The notes: a model not told the origin generated them from the sequence alone. A stretch of DNA of 26,623 bases from an uncultured Thermomicrobiales bacterium (GCA_902806355.1 CADCWI010000069.1:1-26623); one strand, 5' to 3'. Shown: positions 1 through 7,955, counted from the first letter of the stretch. Program-made: numbers and translations.

Positions 1-585
1 CGTCGCGTACTCGTCGGCCTTGGTGCGGGCATCCTCCACGGCAAGCGTGCGCGCCTCCCGAGCCGGGCCCGCCGGATCGGCGACGTAGAAGTTGACGCCA
101 AAGACGCCGGTTGCCCCGCCCGCGACAGCGGCGTCGAGGATTGCGCCGACCTGCGTGATGTCCCGGATCGTGACTGTCAGGGTAGCAGCCACCTGGTAGC
201 CGGAAACACCTTCGTAGTTTCCGTCGCGGTCGTACTTCGGCACCGGATAGATGTTGTACGAGGATGTCACGATGTCCTCGGCGGCGACCCCGGCACGGGT
301 CAGCACCGTGGTGACGCTGCCCAGGTTCTCGGTCACCTCGGTCTGCGCAGCTTCAAGTGAAGCGTTGGTCGTTTCGACCGCCAGCACGACATCAGCGGTG
401 TCCGGATTGACGTTGACCTTGCCCGTCCCGGTGACGGAGATCGTCCGGACATCGACCGGCGTTTCTGGCGTTGACTGCGCTCCGGCATGCGGAGCCAGCA
501 TTATGCCGAGCATAAGCACCAATGCACTGATGAATCCGAGCCGGTGGCTCGATGGAGACCTGCGAGGCCCTGTACGGATCGCCAT
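1..585 (-). CDS. SIMPL (DUF541) domain exported protein, 3' end cut by window edge
   Basis: The reading frame runs from an ATG at 585 off the left edge, giving 195 visible codons. An AAAGGAG ribosome site lies seven or eight bases upstream and decides the start. Residues 1-36 form a signal peptide: a basic start (MAIRTGPRRS), a hydrophobic core (ISALVLMLGIMLA) and a likely cleavage after AGA. From about residue 47 the sequence reads ISVTGTGKVNVNPDTADVVL, then repeated hydrophobic strands with a helix rich in Glu/Thr, which is the usual opening of SIMPL/DUF541 domains. These proteins are exported to the periplasm or cell surface; some relatives are linked to oxidative stress or to kinase signalling, but the biochemical role is generally unknown. 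The family is usually about 230-250 residues, so roughly 40-50 residues are missing beyond the window. The family call is firm; no specific function can be given. Confidence 0.85.
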   Translation of the reverse strand, partial: MAIRTGPRRSPSSHRLGFISALVLMLGIMLAPHAGAQSTPETPVDVRTISVTGTGKVNVNPDTADVVLAVETTNASLEAAQTEVTENLGSVTTVLTRAGVAAEDIVTSSYNIYPVPKYDRDGNYEGVSGYQVAATLTVTIRDITQVGAILDAAVAGGATGVFGVNFYVADPAGPAREARTLAVEDARTKADEYAT

Positions 586-1117
586 GAATCACTCCTTTCG
601 TGATACCTGCATACGTCTTCGCCACCATGATGATGGGGACGGTTTATCGGTTCCCCGTTAGAGGTCGACCACCCGGATCGATCGGCAATCAGCACCGTGA
701 CCGGTTGATCGCCCTGCCCATGAGCACCGGTACGATCTGGAGTGACTCGAGAACGAGCCCGACGATGTCGAGGCCGAGGCCCTGCTGCGAATCAGCTTCG
801 ATTCTCGACCCTGTTTAGGGCCGTGTTCGTGCTCGTCCGTGTTTCCTCTGCCTCCTGAGACGCTTCATCAGGAGCGTCGGTTTCGCACTGGAGTTCGGAT
901 TCGATACGGCGCGCGTTCGTTGACATCGCTCGTGCAGTAGAAGAGTACGCCGGCCGCCATGGCCAGCAGGATGGATGCGCGTTGGCACGGCCGCGTCACA
1001 AGGTGAAGCCGTATCGATCGACACGGTTCCCGGGTCAGTCAGCGGCGCGGCTGAGGTCTGGTACCCCTCGGCTCCTGGTCAGCATAGCCGACAGATGGGA
1101 ATCGACCGGAGCACCTT
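586..1117. other. 532-bp gap without a credible gene
   Basis: Short frames here show no family resemblance and no good ribosome site. The gap lies between two minus-strand genes, so it should hold the end of the dehydrogenase transcript and the promoter of the SIMPL gene. I cannot point to a convincing promoter. The one structured spot is the hairpin pair at 852-878, listed separately. No tRNA or other RNA gene was recognised. Confidence 0.5.
852..878. repeat. Two overlapping, mutually exclusive inverted repeats
   Basis: CTCCTGA (852-858) pairs with TCAGGAG (868-874) across a 9-base loop. GACGCT (859-864), which is that loop's sequence, pairs with AGCGTC (873-878). Only one of the two stems can form at a time. 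On the minus strand it lies downstream of the dehydrogenase and about 270 bases upstream of the SIMPL gene. It could be a weak transcript end or a leader structure; there is no U-run. Confidence 0.35.
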
Positions 1118-2179
1118 TCAGACGGGCAACATGGGGCTGGGTGCGAGGGAGACGCGTTCCAGCACACTGGGATTGGCAACCGTTGGCGGCATGACGCCGC
1201 GCAGAACCGCAATCGCGGCCAGGAACGTCTCGTCCCGGACCGTCTCCACTGACTGGATCGAGTAGTAGGCGGCGTGCGGTGTCAGCAGGACGTTGGGCAG
1301 GGAGTAAAGCGGAGATTCGGTCGAAAGGGGCTCGGGATAGACCACGTCAAGGGCCGCGCGAAAGGTCGGCCTTTCCTTCAACACGGTGGTCAATGCGTCG
1401 AGATCGATCAGTGGCCCACGGGCGGTATTGACCACCGCGGCATCCGGCTTCATCCGGGAGAGCTCCGCCGCGCCGATGATGCCGCGCGTTTCCGGTGTCA
1501 GCGGGCAGTGCAGTGTGACAAGGTCCGCCTCTTCCAGCAACGCGTCAAGCGATGCGGGTCTTGCGCCAGCGTTCACGATGACATGGTCAGAGACGTAGGG
1601 ATCGAAAACCAGAAGCTGGAGACCAAAAGGAGCGGCGCGCTTCGCGACGGCCTGCCCGATCCTCCCGAAACCGACGATGCCCAGGGTCAGGGTCCGTAAC
1701 GCTGGCACCGGTCCACGCAGGATTTGTGTGGTGGCAGGGCCGTGCCGCGTCCAGGCACCCTCGCGAAGGTCACGGTCCAGTTCTACGATCCGGCGGTTGA
1801 GGGCGAGGATCAGAGACATGGCGTGATCGGCTACTTCGGACGTGCAGTATTGCGGGTAGTGGGTGACGACGATTCCATTGTCGGAGGCAGCTTCGAGGTC
1901 GACATTGTCGAGGCCCACGCCGTACCGGCTGATGACCTTAACCCGGGGGATGTTCTCGAGGACACGGCGGGTGATCGCTTCGCGAGTGCTCACCAGAAGC
2001 GCGTCGGCACGATGGCCGATTGCGATCAATTCATCTTCGGACGACGATGGCTCTCCCCGAACCTCGACCGTCATTTCCGGGAACCGGTCGAGCAGCTTGC
2101 GCTCGCGATCGAGGCCGGCGGATTCCGCCCCATACCGATCCGATGTGACTACGACGGTGAAAGCGTTGTCATTGTGCAT
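1118..2179 (-). CDS. D-isomer 2-hydroxyacid dehydrogenase, CtBP-like
   Basis: Predicted cytosolic NAD(P)-dependent dehydrogenase of 353 residues that would interconvert a 2-oxo acid and a D-2-hydroxy acid. The Rossmann motif GFGRIG is at residues 170-175 in LTLGIVGFGRIGQAVAKR, followed by an acidic residue (VFDPY, 192-196) that favours NAD. The catalytic set is intact: Arg254 in NTARGPLID, Glu283 in DVVYPEP and His302 in PHAAYYS. The PHAAYYS ending resembles the eukaryotic corepressor CtBP (HTAWYS) more than SerA, and no ACT domain follows, so phosphoglycerate dehydrogenase is unlikely. The frame stays open upstream to 2497, but the added residues look non-coding. The ATG at 2179 has GGAGAG about seven bases upstream and starts a normal-length protein. 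Substrate cannot be told from sequence. The only promoter I can see is at 2551-2579, which would leave a leader of roughly 365 bases. Confidence 0.9.
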   Translation of the reverse strand: MHNDNAFTVVVTSDRYGAESAGLDRERKLLDRFPEMTVEVRGEPSSSEDELIAIGHRADALLVSTREAITRRVLENIPRVKVISRYGVGLDNVDLEAASDNGIVVTHYPQYCTSEVADHAMSLILALNRRIVELDRDLREGAWTRHGPATTQILRGPVPALRTLTLGIVGFGRIGQAVAKRAAPFGLQLLVFDPYVSDHVIVNAGARPASLDALLEEADLVTLHCPLTPETRGIIGAAELSRMKPDAAVVNTARGPLIDLDALTTVLKERPTFRAALDVVYPEPLSTESPLYSLPNVLLTPHAAYYSIQSVETVRDETFLAAIAVLRGVMPPTVANPSVLERVSLAPSPMLPV

Positions 2180-2540
2180 GGGTTGCTCTCCAGGCCGCGG
2201 GCGCCTCGACACGCGCCTGCGTGTGGCGAAATACGTGCTCGTACGGCAGGTACTGTCGCACAGAGTTCCGGAGAGCGAAACGCGGACGCGGTCCCGAAAA
2301 AATCGGCGTACACCCGGACTGCCCGCTGAGGAGGGGATGAGACACAAAAACAGTCCCGACAAACCTCGCCCGATCCGAACCTCCACGACCTGGCACTTCC
2401 GCGATCGACGCCCCGCAACGCGACCGGTTCCTTGCCAGCTCCCACAGCGGATATCGGATGATCGATGCACGTCCCCGCAGATGTGCATCGCCGACAATCA
2501 TTGTGGTGGAGGAGTCGAATCCTTGCTCGGCCCCTCGGGA
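2180..2540 (-). other. Long putative 5' leader of the dehydrogenase gene
   Basis: This stretch lies between the promoter at 2551-2579 and the dehydrogenase start at 2179. Several overlapping frames exist on both strands, but their products are Arg/Ser-rich and unlike any family I know. On the minus strand it carries T-rich runs, for example a CCGA/TCGG pair around a run of T near 2295-2310. No known riboswitch was recognised. It may be an untranslated leader, or the real start site may lie nearer the gene. Confidence 0.35.
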
Positions 2541-2541
2541 C

Positions 2542-2573
2542 TGTACGTACACTCTATCCAGAGTGTGCTGGAT
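2542..2573. promoter_or_regulatory. Cluster of three overlapping dyads, candidate operator
   Basis: Three inverted repeats interlock over the promoter: TGTACGTACA (2542-2551, perfect palindrome), ACACTCT-ATCC-AGAGTGT (2549-2566) and ATCCAG-AGTGTG-CTGGAT (2556-2573). Together they cover the -10 hexamer and the whole 17-base spacer, exactly where a repressor would block RNA polymerase. The regulator is unknown, and no regulator gene lies in the window. Confidence 0.5.
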
Positions 2574-2579
2574 TGTCAA
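2551..2579 (-). promoter_or_regulatory. Sigma70-type promoter for the dehydrogenase
   Basis: On the minus strand a perfect TTGACA (2579-2574) is followed after exactly 17 bases by TAGAGT (2556-2551), which matches four of six -10 positions. It faces the dehydrogenase at 2179. No gene lies between them. Confidence 0.6.
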
Positions 2580-2773
2580 GGGGTTTTCGTTTCTATCTCC
2601 TTCCTCCAGTGGCGAGTCCGGATGGGAACGGGTCGTGATGCGTCGTCCCTCGGTATCATCCCCGCCATCGGACGTCCCTGCGGTAGGATCAACTAACGTC
2701 GCAACACAACTCTCGGACGGCTGACCTCAGCAAGGCTCCGATCATCCGCTTATCGAAAGGACAGCGAACACTC

Positions 2774-4153
2774 ATGACCGACACCACGTGGCGGCAGGCC
2801 CTCCAGGCCAACCAGGATCAGCACCTTGGGGAGTTGATCGAATTGCTGCGCATGCCCAGCGTCAGCACCGATCCCGAGCGCAAGGGCGATGTTCGCGCCA
2901 CGGCCGAGCGCGTTGCCGAGCGTCTGCGCGTCGCCGGCGTTCCGGATGTCGAGATGGCCGAGTCGGCTGGCCATCCTACTGTGATCGGGCAGTGGCTGGT
3001 TGACCCTGCCAAGCCAACCATCCTGGTCTACGGTCACTACGACGTGCAGCCCGCGGAGCCACTTGACCTGTGGATGACACCCGCGTTCGAGCCCTCGATC
3101 CGGGCCGGGAAACTCTATGCGCGCGGCTCCGCCGACATGAAGGGCAACCTGCTGACGGCGATTCAGGGAATCGAAGCCATCTCTCGCGCCAACGATGGAC
3201 GTCCGCCGATCAATGTGAAGTTCATCTTCGAGGGTGAAGAGGAGATCGGGAGCCCGAACCTGCGCGACATCGTTCGCCAGCACAGGGACAAGCTCCGGGC
3301 GGACGCCGTAGTCTCCGCCGATGGTGGCCAGCATGGACCGGACACCCCTTCTGTCTCGGTCGCGCTCAAGGGCCTCGGCGGCTGCCAGATCAACCTGACG
3401 ACCGCCAGCAGCGATCTCCATTCTGGGATGTACGGAGCGATGGTCCCCAACGCCGTGCAGGCGCTGGTCCAGCTCGCCGCGACGTTCCATGACGCGGACG
3501 GACGGGTGACGGTCGACGGGTTCTATGACGCGGTGGTGGATCTGACCGATGAGGAGCGTGCCGAAATGGCCGCAATCCCGGTGGATGAGACAGCACTGAA
3601 GCAGGAGCTCGGGCTGGACGCGCTCTGGGGCGAAGCGGGCTGGACCCCGCGAGAACGCCAGTGGGCACGACCGACCCTCGACCTGAACGGGATCTGGGGC
3701 GGGTTCCAAGGGGATGGCGTGAAGACGGTGACGCCGCGGGAGGCGCATCTCAAGGTCACTTGCCGGCTTGTGCCCGATCAGGATCCGGTCACGGTGATCG
3801 ACCTGATCCGAACGCACGTCGACATGCATCGTCCTCCCGGCGCGACGGTTGAAGTCGTCTCCCTGCCAGGCTCGGCGAAACCGTTCGTCATCGACCGATC
3901 CAACTTCGCTCACCTCGCAGTGACGGACGTGCTGAAGGACCTGTTCGGCCAGGAGCCGCTCGTCGTCCGATCGGGTGGGACGGTGCCGGCGACGGGAATC
4001 TTCCGTGACGAGCTCGGGATCGACACCGCGACGCTTGGCTGGAGCCAGCCGGGAAGCGCGGCGCACGCCCCGAACGAGTGGTACCGCATCGAGGATTACT
4101 TCCGCGGACGGATCGGGTACGCTTCCCTCCTGGAGCGCCTCGCCAGGACATAA
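2774..4153 (+). CDS. M20-family metallopeptidase (dipeptidase/ArgE-DapE-like)
   Basis: Predicted cytosolic di-zinc hydrolase of 459 residues that cleaves small peptides or N-acyl amino acids. All metal and catalytic positions of the M20 family are visible: His88 and Asp90 in GHYDVQP, Asp121 in ARGSADMKG, the Glu155-Glu156 pair in FEGEEEIGS, Asp183 in SADGG and His431 in GSAAHAPNEW. The lid/dimerisation domain sits between about residues 195 and 345 and contains DLHSGMYG (His216), typical of the CNDP/PepV dipeptidase branch rather than plain succinyl-diaminopimelate desuccinylases. Length is normal. The ATG at 2774 has GAAAGGA upstream at a slightly long distance (about 12 bases). A long open frame on the opposite strand is a codon-bias shadow. 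The gene stands alone: the preceding gene is divergent and the next starts 162 bases on. Substrate specificity is not determinable here. Confidence 0.93.
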   Translation: MTDTTWRQALQANQDQHLGELIELLRMPSVSTDPERKGDVRATAERVAERLRVAGVPDVEMAESAGHPTVIGQWLVDPAKPTILVYGHYDVQPAEPLDLWMTPAFEPSIRAGKLYARGSADMKGNLLTAIQGIEAISRANDGRPPINVKFIFEGEEEIGSPNLRDIVRQHRDKLRADAVVSADGGQHGPDTPSVSVALKGLGGCQINLTTASSDLHSGMYGAMVPNAVQALVQLAATFHDADGRVTVDGFYDAVVDLTDEERAEMAAIPVDETALKQELGLDALWGEAGWTPRERQWARPTLDLNGIWGGFQGDGVKTVTPREAHLKVTCRLVPDQDPVTVIDLIRTHVDMHRPPGATVEVVSLPGSAKPFVIDRSNFAHLAVTDVLKDLFGQEPLVVRSGGTVPATGIFRDELGIDTATLGWSQPGSAAHAPNEWYRIEDYFRGRIGYASLLERLART

Positions 4154-4315
4154 CAACCAAAAGCGTCCCCGATCGATCCTCTTTCGGGCCGGCCCCACCG
4201 TGTGTGCCAGGTATCTGAAACGGGTAAACTCTACCGTTCAGCCATCACTGTGTCCTGAAACGTCCCTTGGGGTGGTTTGGAACGTCGCGCGTGGCGGACC
4301 GGTTGGAGAGTAGCG

Positions 4316-5377
4316 TTGGATTACATCATCTTCGGACTCGGTCTGGGAGCGACCCTGACGCTGGTGGGATGGGCACTCCGCGAGTGGGGAGCCGCATTCC
4401 GGGACCGCTCATCGTCGTCGGAACAGACGGTCCTCTCTGGCTACGAGCTCGTCAACCAGATGGCCTGGCAGCGGTTCTGCAGGGCGTGCGGGGCAGTGCT
4501 CGCCATATTCGGTTTGTTGGTGCTCCTGGCGACGATCATCGCCACTGGGTTGGGGCTCCCGAACGCAACCGGAGCGACGATCGTGCTTGCGACCATTGCG
4601 GTCTGCGCTGTCGCGACGCTTGTCTGGCTGGGGCTGTTTCTCCACCGGTTCGGAGCCCGGGGCATCCTTCGACCAAAATCCATGACGCCTTCGTCCCTGC
4701 CCTCGGTATCGAAAGCCGAGTCTCATCACGTCCCCGGACACGTCAAAGGCTCGGCGCCCGTTATGGGACCGCCGCTTCCCGGCGGGGGCACGAGCTTGGC
4801 GCCCGGCCAGCCATTGCGCCCGGGCGTCACGGCGCTTCAGGATGAGGACGATGCCGACGCCGAGCCAGTCGAGGATCATATCGCCGCCGGAGCGGAATCC
4901 GACGAGGTCGTCGAGCAGGCTTCAGCGAATGAGCGCGCGGTGACCGAGAGTCAGCCAGACGACGAATCGCGAACTGCAGAGGCTATGGTCGCGGACGACG
5001 ACGCTCCGGACGAACCTGTTGACGATGCTAACGAGGTTGAGCGAGAGCGGGATATCCTCAACGCGGAAGGGCCAAACGCCGGCAAGCGGCGGATCGTCAT
5101 GTTGACGACCAAGGATGATGGCGATGACGAGCAGCCGGAACCGGACGACACAGGTTCTGAAGAAGGCGGGTCGACCAGCACCAGGCCCGTGAAACAGGTT
5201 ACGGACACCATCTCCATCCAAAGGGTGCAGCCTCAATCCGGGACCGATGCTGAGAGCGATCACCAGAGTGCGTCCGAGGGCGATATCCCTTCCTCATCAG
5301 GGCGTGCCGAGGCGGTGCGGAAGCTGCGCCAGCGGCGGATCAAGCGGCTCACGCGGGATTCCTCCACGCCGGAGTAG
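4316..5377 (+). CDS. Unknown membrane protein with long acidic tail
   Basis: I do not recognise this gene. The best start is a TTG at 4316, with GGAGAG five bases upstream; the frame is open to an earlier TTG at 4277 without such a site. The 353-residue product has three likely membrane helices (about residues 3-22, 58-79 and 87-109). The tail from about 120 on looks disordered: a short Pro/Gly-rich stretch, then a strongly acidic region (about 170-320) full of Asp, Glu and Ser. It ends in a basic cluster (AVRKLRQRRIKRLTR). The layout suggests a membrane anchor with a flexible charged cytosolic arm that might bind a partner or nucleic acid, but that is inference. The codon pattern fits a real gene, and the tail keeps one clear frame. 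It lies between the M20 peptidase and a small GlsB-like protein on the same strand, with gaps of 162 and 187 bases, so an operon is not certain. Confidence 0.75.
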   Translation: MDYIIFGLGLGATLTLVGWALREWGAAFRDRSSSSEQTVLSGYELVNQMAWQRFCRACGAVLAIFGLLVLLATIIATGLGLPNATGATIVLATIAVCAVATLVWLGLFLHRFGARGILRPKSMTPSSLPSVSKAESHHVPGHVKGSAPVMGPPLPGGGTSLAPGQPLRPGVTALQDEDDADAEPVEDHIAAGAESDEVVEQASANERAVTESQPDDESRTAEAMVADDDAPDEPVDDANEVERERDILNAEGPNAGKRRIVMLTTKDDGDDEQPEPDDTGSEEGGSTSTRPVKQVTDTISIQRVQPQSGTDAESDHQSASEGDIPSSSGRAEAVRKLRQRRIKRLTRDSSTPE

Positions 5378-5564
5378 CGTCGTCTCGGACCACGATGTTA
5401 TCAAGGAATCATGAACATCTTGAAGCATGTGGCATATGGTTTGCGCCTATCGGAGGTGTTGGCGCATAGTTGCCGGCGAAGCGAACGAGCGGTGGAGCTG
5501 GATTTCCGTGCCCCGCACAGAAATGCCCTGACCGCTGCTGATTCTATGGTGGGGGAGAGAAGCA

Positions 5565-5807
5565 ATGGGATTCATCAGTTGGATTATCGTCGGCATCGCT
5601 GCCGGCTGGCTTGCCGGTGTCGTCACCAAATCCGATCGCAGTATCTGGGGGGATCTCGTTCTCGGACTGGTCGGCGCCTTTGTTGCTGGCCTCATTACCG
5701 ACGGATTGGTTGGCGGCGATAGCGGTCTTATCACAAGCATCATCGTCGCGGCGATCGCCGCCGTGATCCTCGTGTTGATCAAGAACGCGGTGTTGGGCCG
5801 GCGATAA
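5565..5807 (+). CDS. GlsB/YeaQ/YmgE-family small membrane protein
   Basis: An 80-residue inner-membrane protein with three hydrophobic segments: residues 3-20 (FISWIIVGIAAGWLAGVV), about 30-48 (DLVLGLVGAFVAGLITDGL) and 55-76. The WIIVGIAAGWLAG opening, the repeated glycines and the short basic end (LGRR) are characteristic of the transglycosylase-associated/GlsB family, often induced by general stress; the molecular function is unknown. The ATG is preceded by GGGGGAGAG at about six bases. It is followed 20 bases later by a strong hairpin, so it probably ends its transcript. Confidence 0.9.
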   Translation: MGFISWIIVGIAAGWLAGVVTKSDRSIWGDLVLGLVGAFVAGLITDGLVGGDSGLITSIIVAAIAAVILVLIKNAVLGRR

Positions 5808-5827
5808 ACAGCCAAGGTTTAACAGAC

Positions 5828-5872
5828 ACAAGGGAAGGGGGCGGATGTCGTTGGACATCCGCCTTCTCTTGT
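5828..5872. terminator. Strong hairpin between convergent genes
   Basis: The inner stem GGCGGATGTC/GACATCCGCC closes on a GTTG loop. The flanks continue the pairing (ACAAGGGAAG with CTTCTCTTGT, one mismatch and a small bulge), making a stem of nearly 20 pairs. It lies between the plus-strand GlsB-like gene and the minus-strand importer operon. There is no real U-run, so it may end transcripts from both sides or just protect mRNA ends. Confidence 0.6.
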
Positions 5873-6110
5873 TGGCGTAGACATCATGGCGTGAGGCTGC
5901 ATGTGGGCCTTCGCTGGCGCAACACGGATCTTCACGAGGAGGAGTGAGTGATTGGGAGGACCTGAACATTGCACGGGCAACGGGCGAGTCAGGTTTGGTA
6001 CGCCCTGATGGGAACACCGTTTCGTGCCAGAACCCTTGGACGACCGTTCCGATTGCTGGCCCGGGAGATAGACACGGGTAGCGATGCTGACGATAACGTG
6101 CACGTCGGCA
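5873..6110. other. Convergent gap, nothing further seen
   Basis: Downstream of the hairpin at 5828-5872 and before the end of the last importer gene I see no gene, repeat or regulatory signal. Confidence 0.4.
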
Positions 6111-6752
6111 TTACCGCGTCGAGCGCAGGGCGCGCGAAACCGGTGTGAAGCGCTCCAGGCCGCGAAGCGTGAGATCGACGACCAGGGACAGCGCCGTGAT
6201 CGCGATGATCCCCGCGAGCACCATCGATGGGTAGTCCCGGGCGATACCCTCGAACAGGATCCGGCCGAGGCCGCCGCCGCTGATCAGCCCGCCGAATACA
6301 GCCAGGCCAATGATCGTGACCAGCGCGATTCTGATCCCGGCGATGATCACCGGCAAGGCGAGCGGAAGCCAGACCCGCCGGAAGACCTGCGTGCCGGTCA
6401 TCCCGACGCCCCAAGCAGCCTCCAGCGTTGCCGGGTCGACGCCGCGCAATCCGGCGACGATGTTCCGCACGAGGAAAAGCTGGGCGTACATCACCAGCAT
6501 GATCAGGATCGGTCGATTGCCAATCCCCTGGCTCGGGATCAGGAATACGAGCACCACGAGACTCGGCACCGTATAGAGCACACCGATCACTGCCAAGATC
6601 GAGAACCTAAGAGATGCAAAGCGGACCGCCAGGATCCCGAGCAGGATCGCGATCGGCAGCGCGAGCGCGAGCGCGAGCAGCGAGATCTGCAAGTGCTCAA
6701 TCGTGCGTGCGATTACATCATCCCAGTTCTGCCGGAGGTACTGAAGGCTCAT
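6111..6752 (-). CDS. Osmoprotectant ABC importer permease (OpuBB/OpuCB-type), second
   Basis: A 213-residue inner-membrane permease of the proline/glycine betaine/choline importer class. It has about five or six helices and the cytosolic EAA loop (residues 111-113 in LEAAWGVGMTGTQVFRRVW) that docks with the ATPase. TVPSLVVLVFLIP and GGLISGGGLG are typical of the OpuCB/OpuCD family. It is the last gene of the minus-strand importer operon, starting 13 bases after the ATPase stop, which implies coupled translation. Together with the permease at 9050-9691 it would form the heterodimeric channel. The start ATG at 6752 gives a normal family length. The transported compound (betaine, choline, carnitine or other) cannot be read from this subunit. 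Confidence 0.92.
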   Translation of the reverse strand: MSLQYLRQNWDDVIARTIEHLQISLLALALALPIAILLGILAVRFASLRFSILAVIGVLYTVPSLVVLVFLIPSQGIGNRPILIMLVMYAQLFLVRNIVAGLRGVDPATLEAAWGVGMTGTQVFRRVWLPLALPVIIAGIRIALVTIIGLAVFGGLISGGGLGRILFEGIARDYPSMVLAGIIAITALSLVVDLTLRGLERFTPVSRALRSTR

Positions 6753-6765
6753 GGTCGGCTCGGGC

Positions 6766-7818
6766 TCATCGCTGCCGGGTGCGAGACGCGGTTGCGGTCG
6801 TGTCGCTGGTTGGGGCTGCGGATGCCGCTCGCTGGATCGAATCCAGCGTTACCGCGCCGCAGGGGTTGCCATCTGGATCGAGCACGACCAGGCGATCAGC
6901 CGCGCTATCGACCAGGTGGCTGAGCGCATCGCGCAACATGGTCCCGCCGGAGATCGTAGGTTCACCGGCCGCGACACCGTCGGGAATGGGCTCGATCGCG
7001 GAAGACACCGGCATCAGACTCATGCGGCGAAGGACATCCCGCGAGCCGACGAGATCTGCGACGAAGTCACTGGCCGGATTGCTGACGATCTGGAGCGGCG
7101 AGTCGACCTGGGCGATCCTGCCGTCCCGCATGACCACGATTCGATCGGCGAGCCGGACCGCCTCCTCGACATCGTGGGTAACGAACAGGACGGTTTGCCG
7201 GAACTGACGGTGAATGCGATTGAGCTCGTCCTGGAGCCTGGTACGGGTGATCGCGTCGAGCGCACCGAACGGCTCATCCATCAGCATCGTGGACGGCTCT
7301 GCCGCAAGGGCCCTGGCCAAGCCGACGCGCTGCTGCTCTCCTCCCGACAATTGATTCGGGAAGCGCCTGGCATACGCGTCCGGCGACAACCCGACCAGCT
7401 CGAGCAGCTCGTTGACGCGGTCCCGGGTGCGCTTCCTGTCCCACTTCAAAAGCCGCGGCACCACCGCCACATTGTCCTGGATTCGCATGTGGGGGAACAG
7501 ACCGGTCTGCTGAATGACATAGCCGATCTTGCGGCGGAGGGCCGGGGCGGGAAGATCGTGAACTTCCATGTCATCGATCCTGATCGTGCCGGAGGTTGGC
7601 TCGATCAGGCGGTTGATCATCTTGAGCAACGTTGTCTTGCCGCATCCGGACGGACCGAGAAGGACGATGAACTCGCCTGGCGAGACATCGAGGTTAACAC
7701 CGTCGACGGCGGCACGCCCGCCAGTCCTGTAGTCCTTGACGACATCATTGAGCCGGATCGCGCTGCCCGGAGGCGGATCGAACGATGATTGGCCAGAGAC
7801 ATGCCCGTTGCTGCTCAT
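6766..7818 (-). CDS. Osmoprotectant ABC importer ATPase (OpuCA/ProV-type)
   Basis: A 350-residue ATPase that powers the importer. Walker A GPSGCGKT is at residues 55-62, the Q-loop at about 103-104, the signature LSGGEQQR at 157-164, Walker B TMLMDEP at 177-183 and the switch His216 in LFVTHD. From about residue 265 there is a short C-terminal region with one CBS-like half (DALSHLVDSAADRLVVLDPDG), where OpuA/OpuC ATPases normally carry a CBS pair that senses ionic strength or cyclic di-AMP. Only one clear CBS unit can be seen, so sensing may be reduced or work as a dimer. The ATG at 7818 has GAGG about seven bases upstream. It lies after a 137-base gap that contains the hairpin at 7855-7887, and is tightly followed by the second permease. 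Confidence 0.93.
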   Translation of the reverse strand: MSSNGHVSGQSSFDPPPGSAIRLNDVVKDYRTGGRAAVDGVNLDVSPGEFIVLLGPSGCGKTTLLKMINRLIEPTSGTIRIDDMEVHDLPAPALRRKIGYVIQQTGLFPHMRIQDNVAVVPRLLKWDRKRTRDRVNELLELVGLSPDAYARRFPNQLSGGEQQRVGLARALAAEPSTMLMDEPFGALDAITRTRLQDELNRIHRQFRQTVLFVTHDVEEAVRLADRIVVMRDGRIAQVDSPLQIVSNPASDFVADLVGSRDVLRRMSLMPVSSAIEPIPDGVAAGEPTISGGTMLRDALSHLVDSAADRLVVLDPDGNPCGAVTLDSIQRAASAAPTSDTTATASRTRQR

Positions 7819-7854
7819 GACGGACCTCGAGTTGCGGATCGCGGAGGATCACAG

Positions 7855-7887
7855 CGACAGGACACGAGGGATGCTCGTGTCCTGTCG
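7855..7887 (-). repeat. Perfect 14-bp inverted repeat between binding-protein and ATPase genes
   Basis: CGACAGGACACGAG (7855-7868) and its exact complement CTCGTGTCCTGTCG (7874-7887) surround a 5-base loop. It starts 68 bases after the binding-protein stop and lacks a U-run. Such intercistronic hairpins often protect the upstream message from 3' decay, or partially stop polymerase, so that the binding protein is made in excess over the ATPase and permease. Confidence 0.7.
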
Positions 7888-7955
7888 TGGAGTGCCTGGG
7901 ATCGTATCGCGACAGCATACCGCGTCCCGGTGAGAACGCGCGCTGGGGATGGAAC

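Noticed and set aside
915..945. TTGACA hexamer at about 919 on the plus strand as a promoter
   Set aside because: No -10 match at 16-18 bases and no plus-strand gene downstream.
2504..2607. tRNA-like outline on the minus strand: GGAGGA at the 5' side, TCCTCCACCA at the 3' side and a GATTCGACTCC stretch recalling a T-loop
   Set aside because: It is 104 bases long, the T-stem does not pair properly, there is no 7-base anticodon loop and no D-loop signature, and the area is better explained by the promoter with dyads.
2750..4198. 482-codon open frame on the minus strand opposite the M20 peptidase
   Set aside because: Arg/His/Asp-rich composition typical of the antisense frame of a GC-rich gene; the plus strand carries all M20 motifs.
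6084..7788. Long plus-strand frames (279 and 345 codons) opposite the importer permease and ATPase
   Set aside because: Antisense shadows; the minus strand carries the complete ABC motifs.
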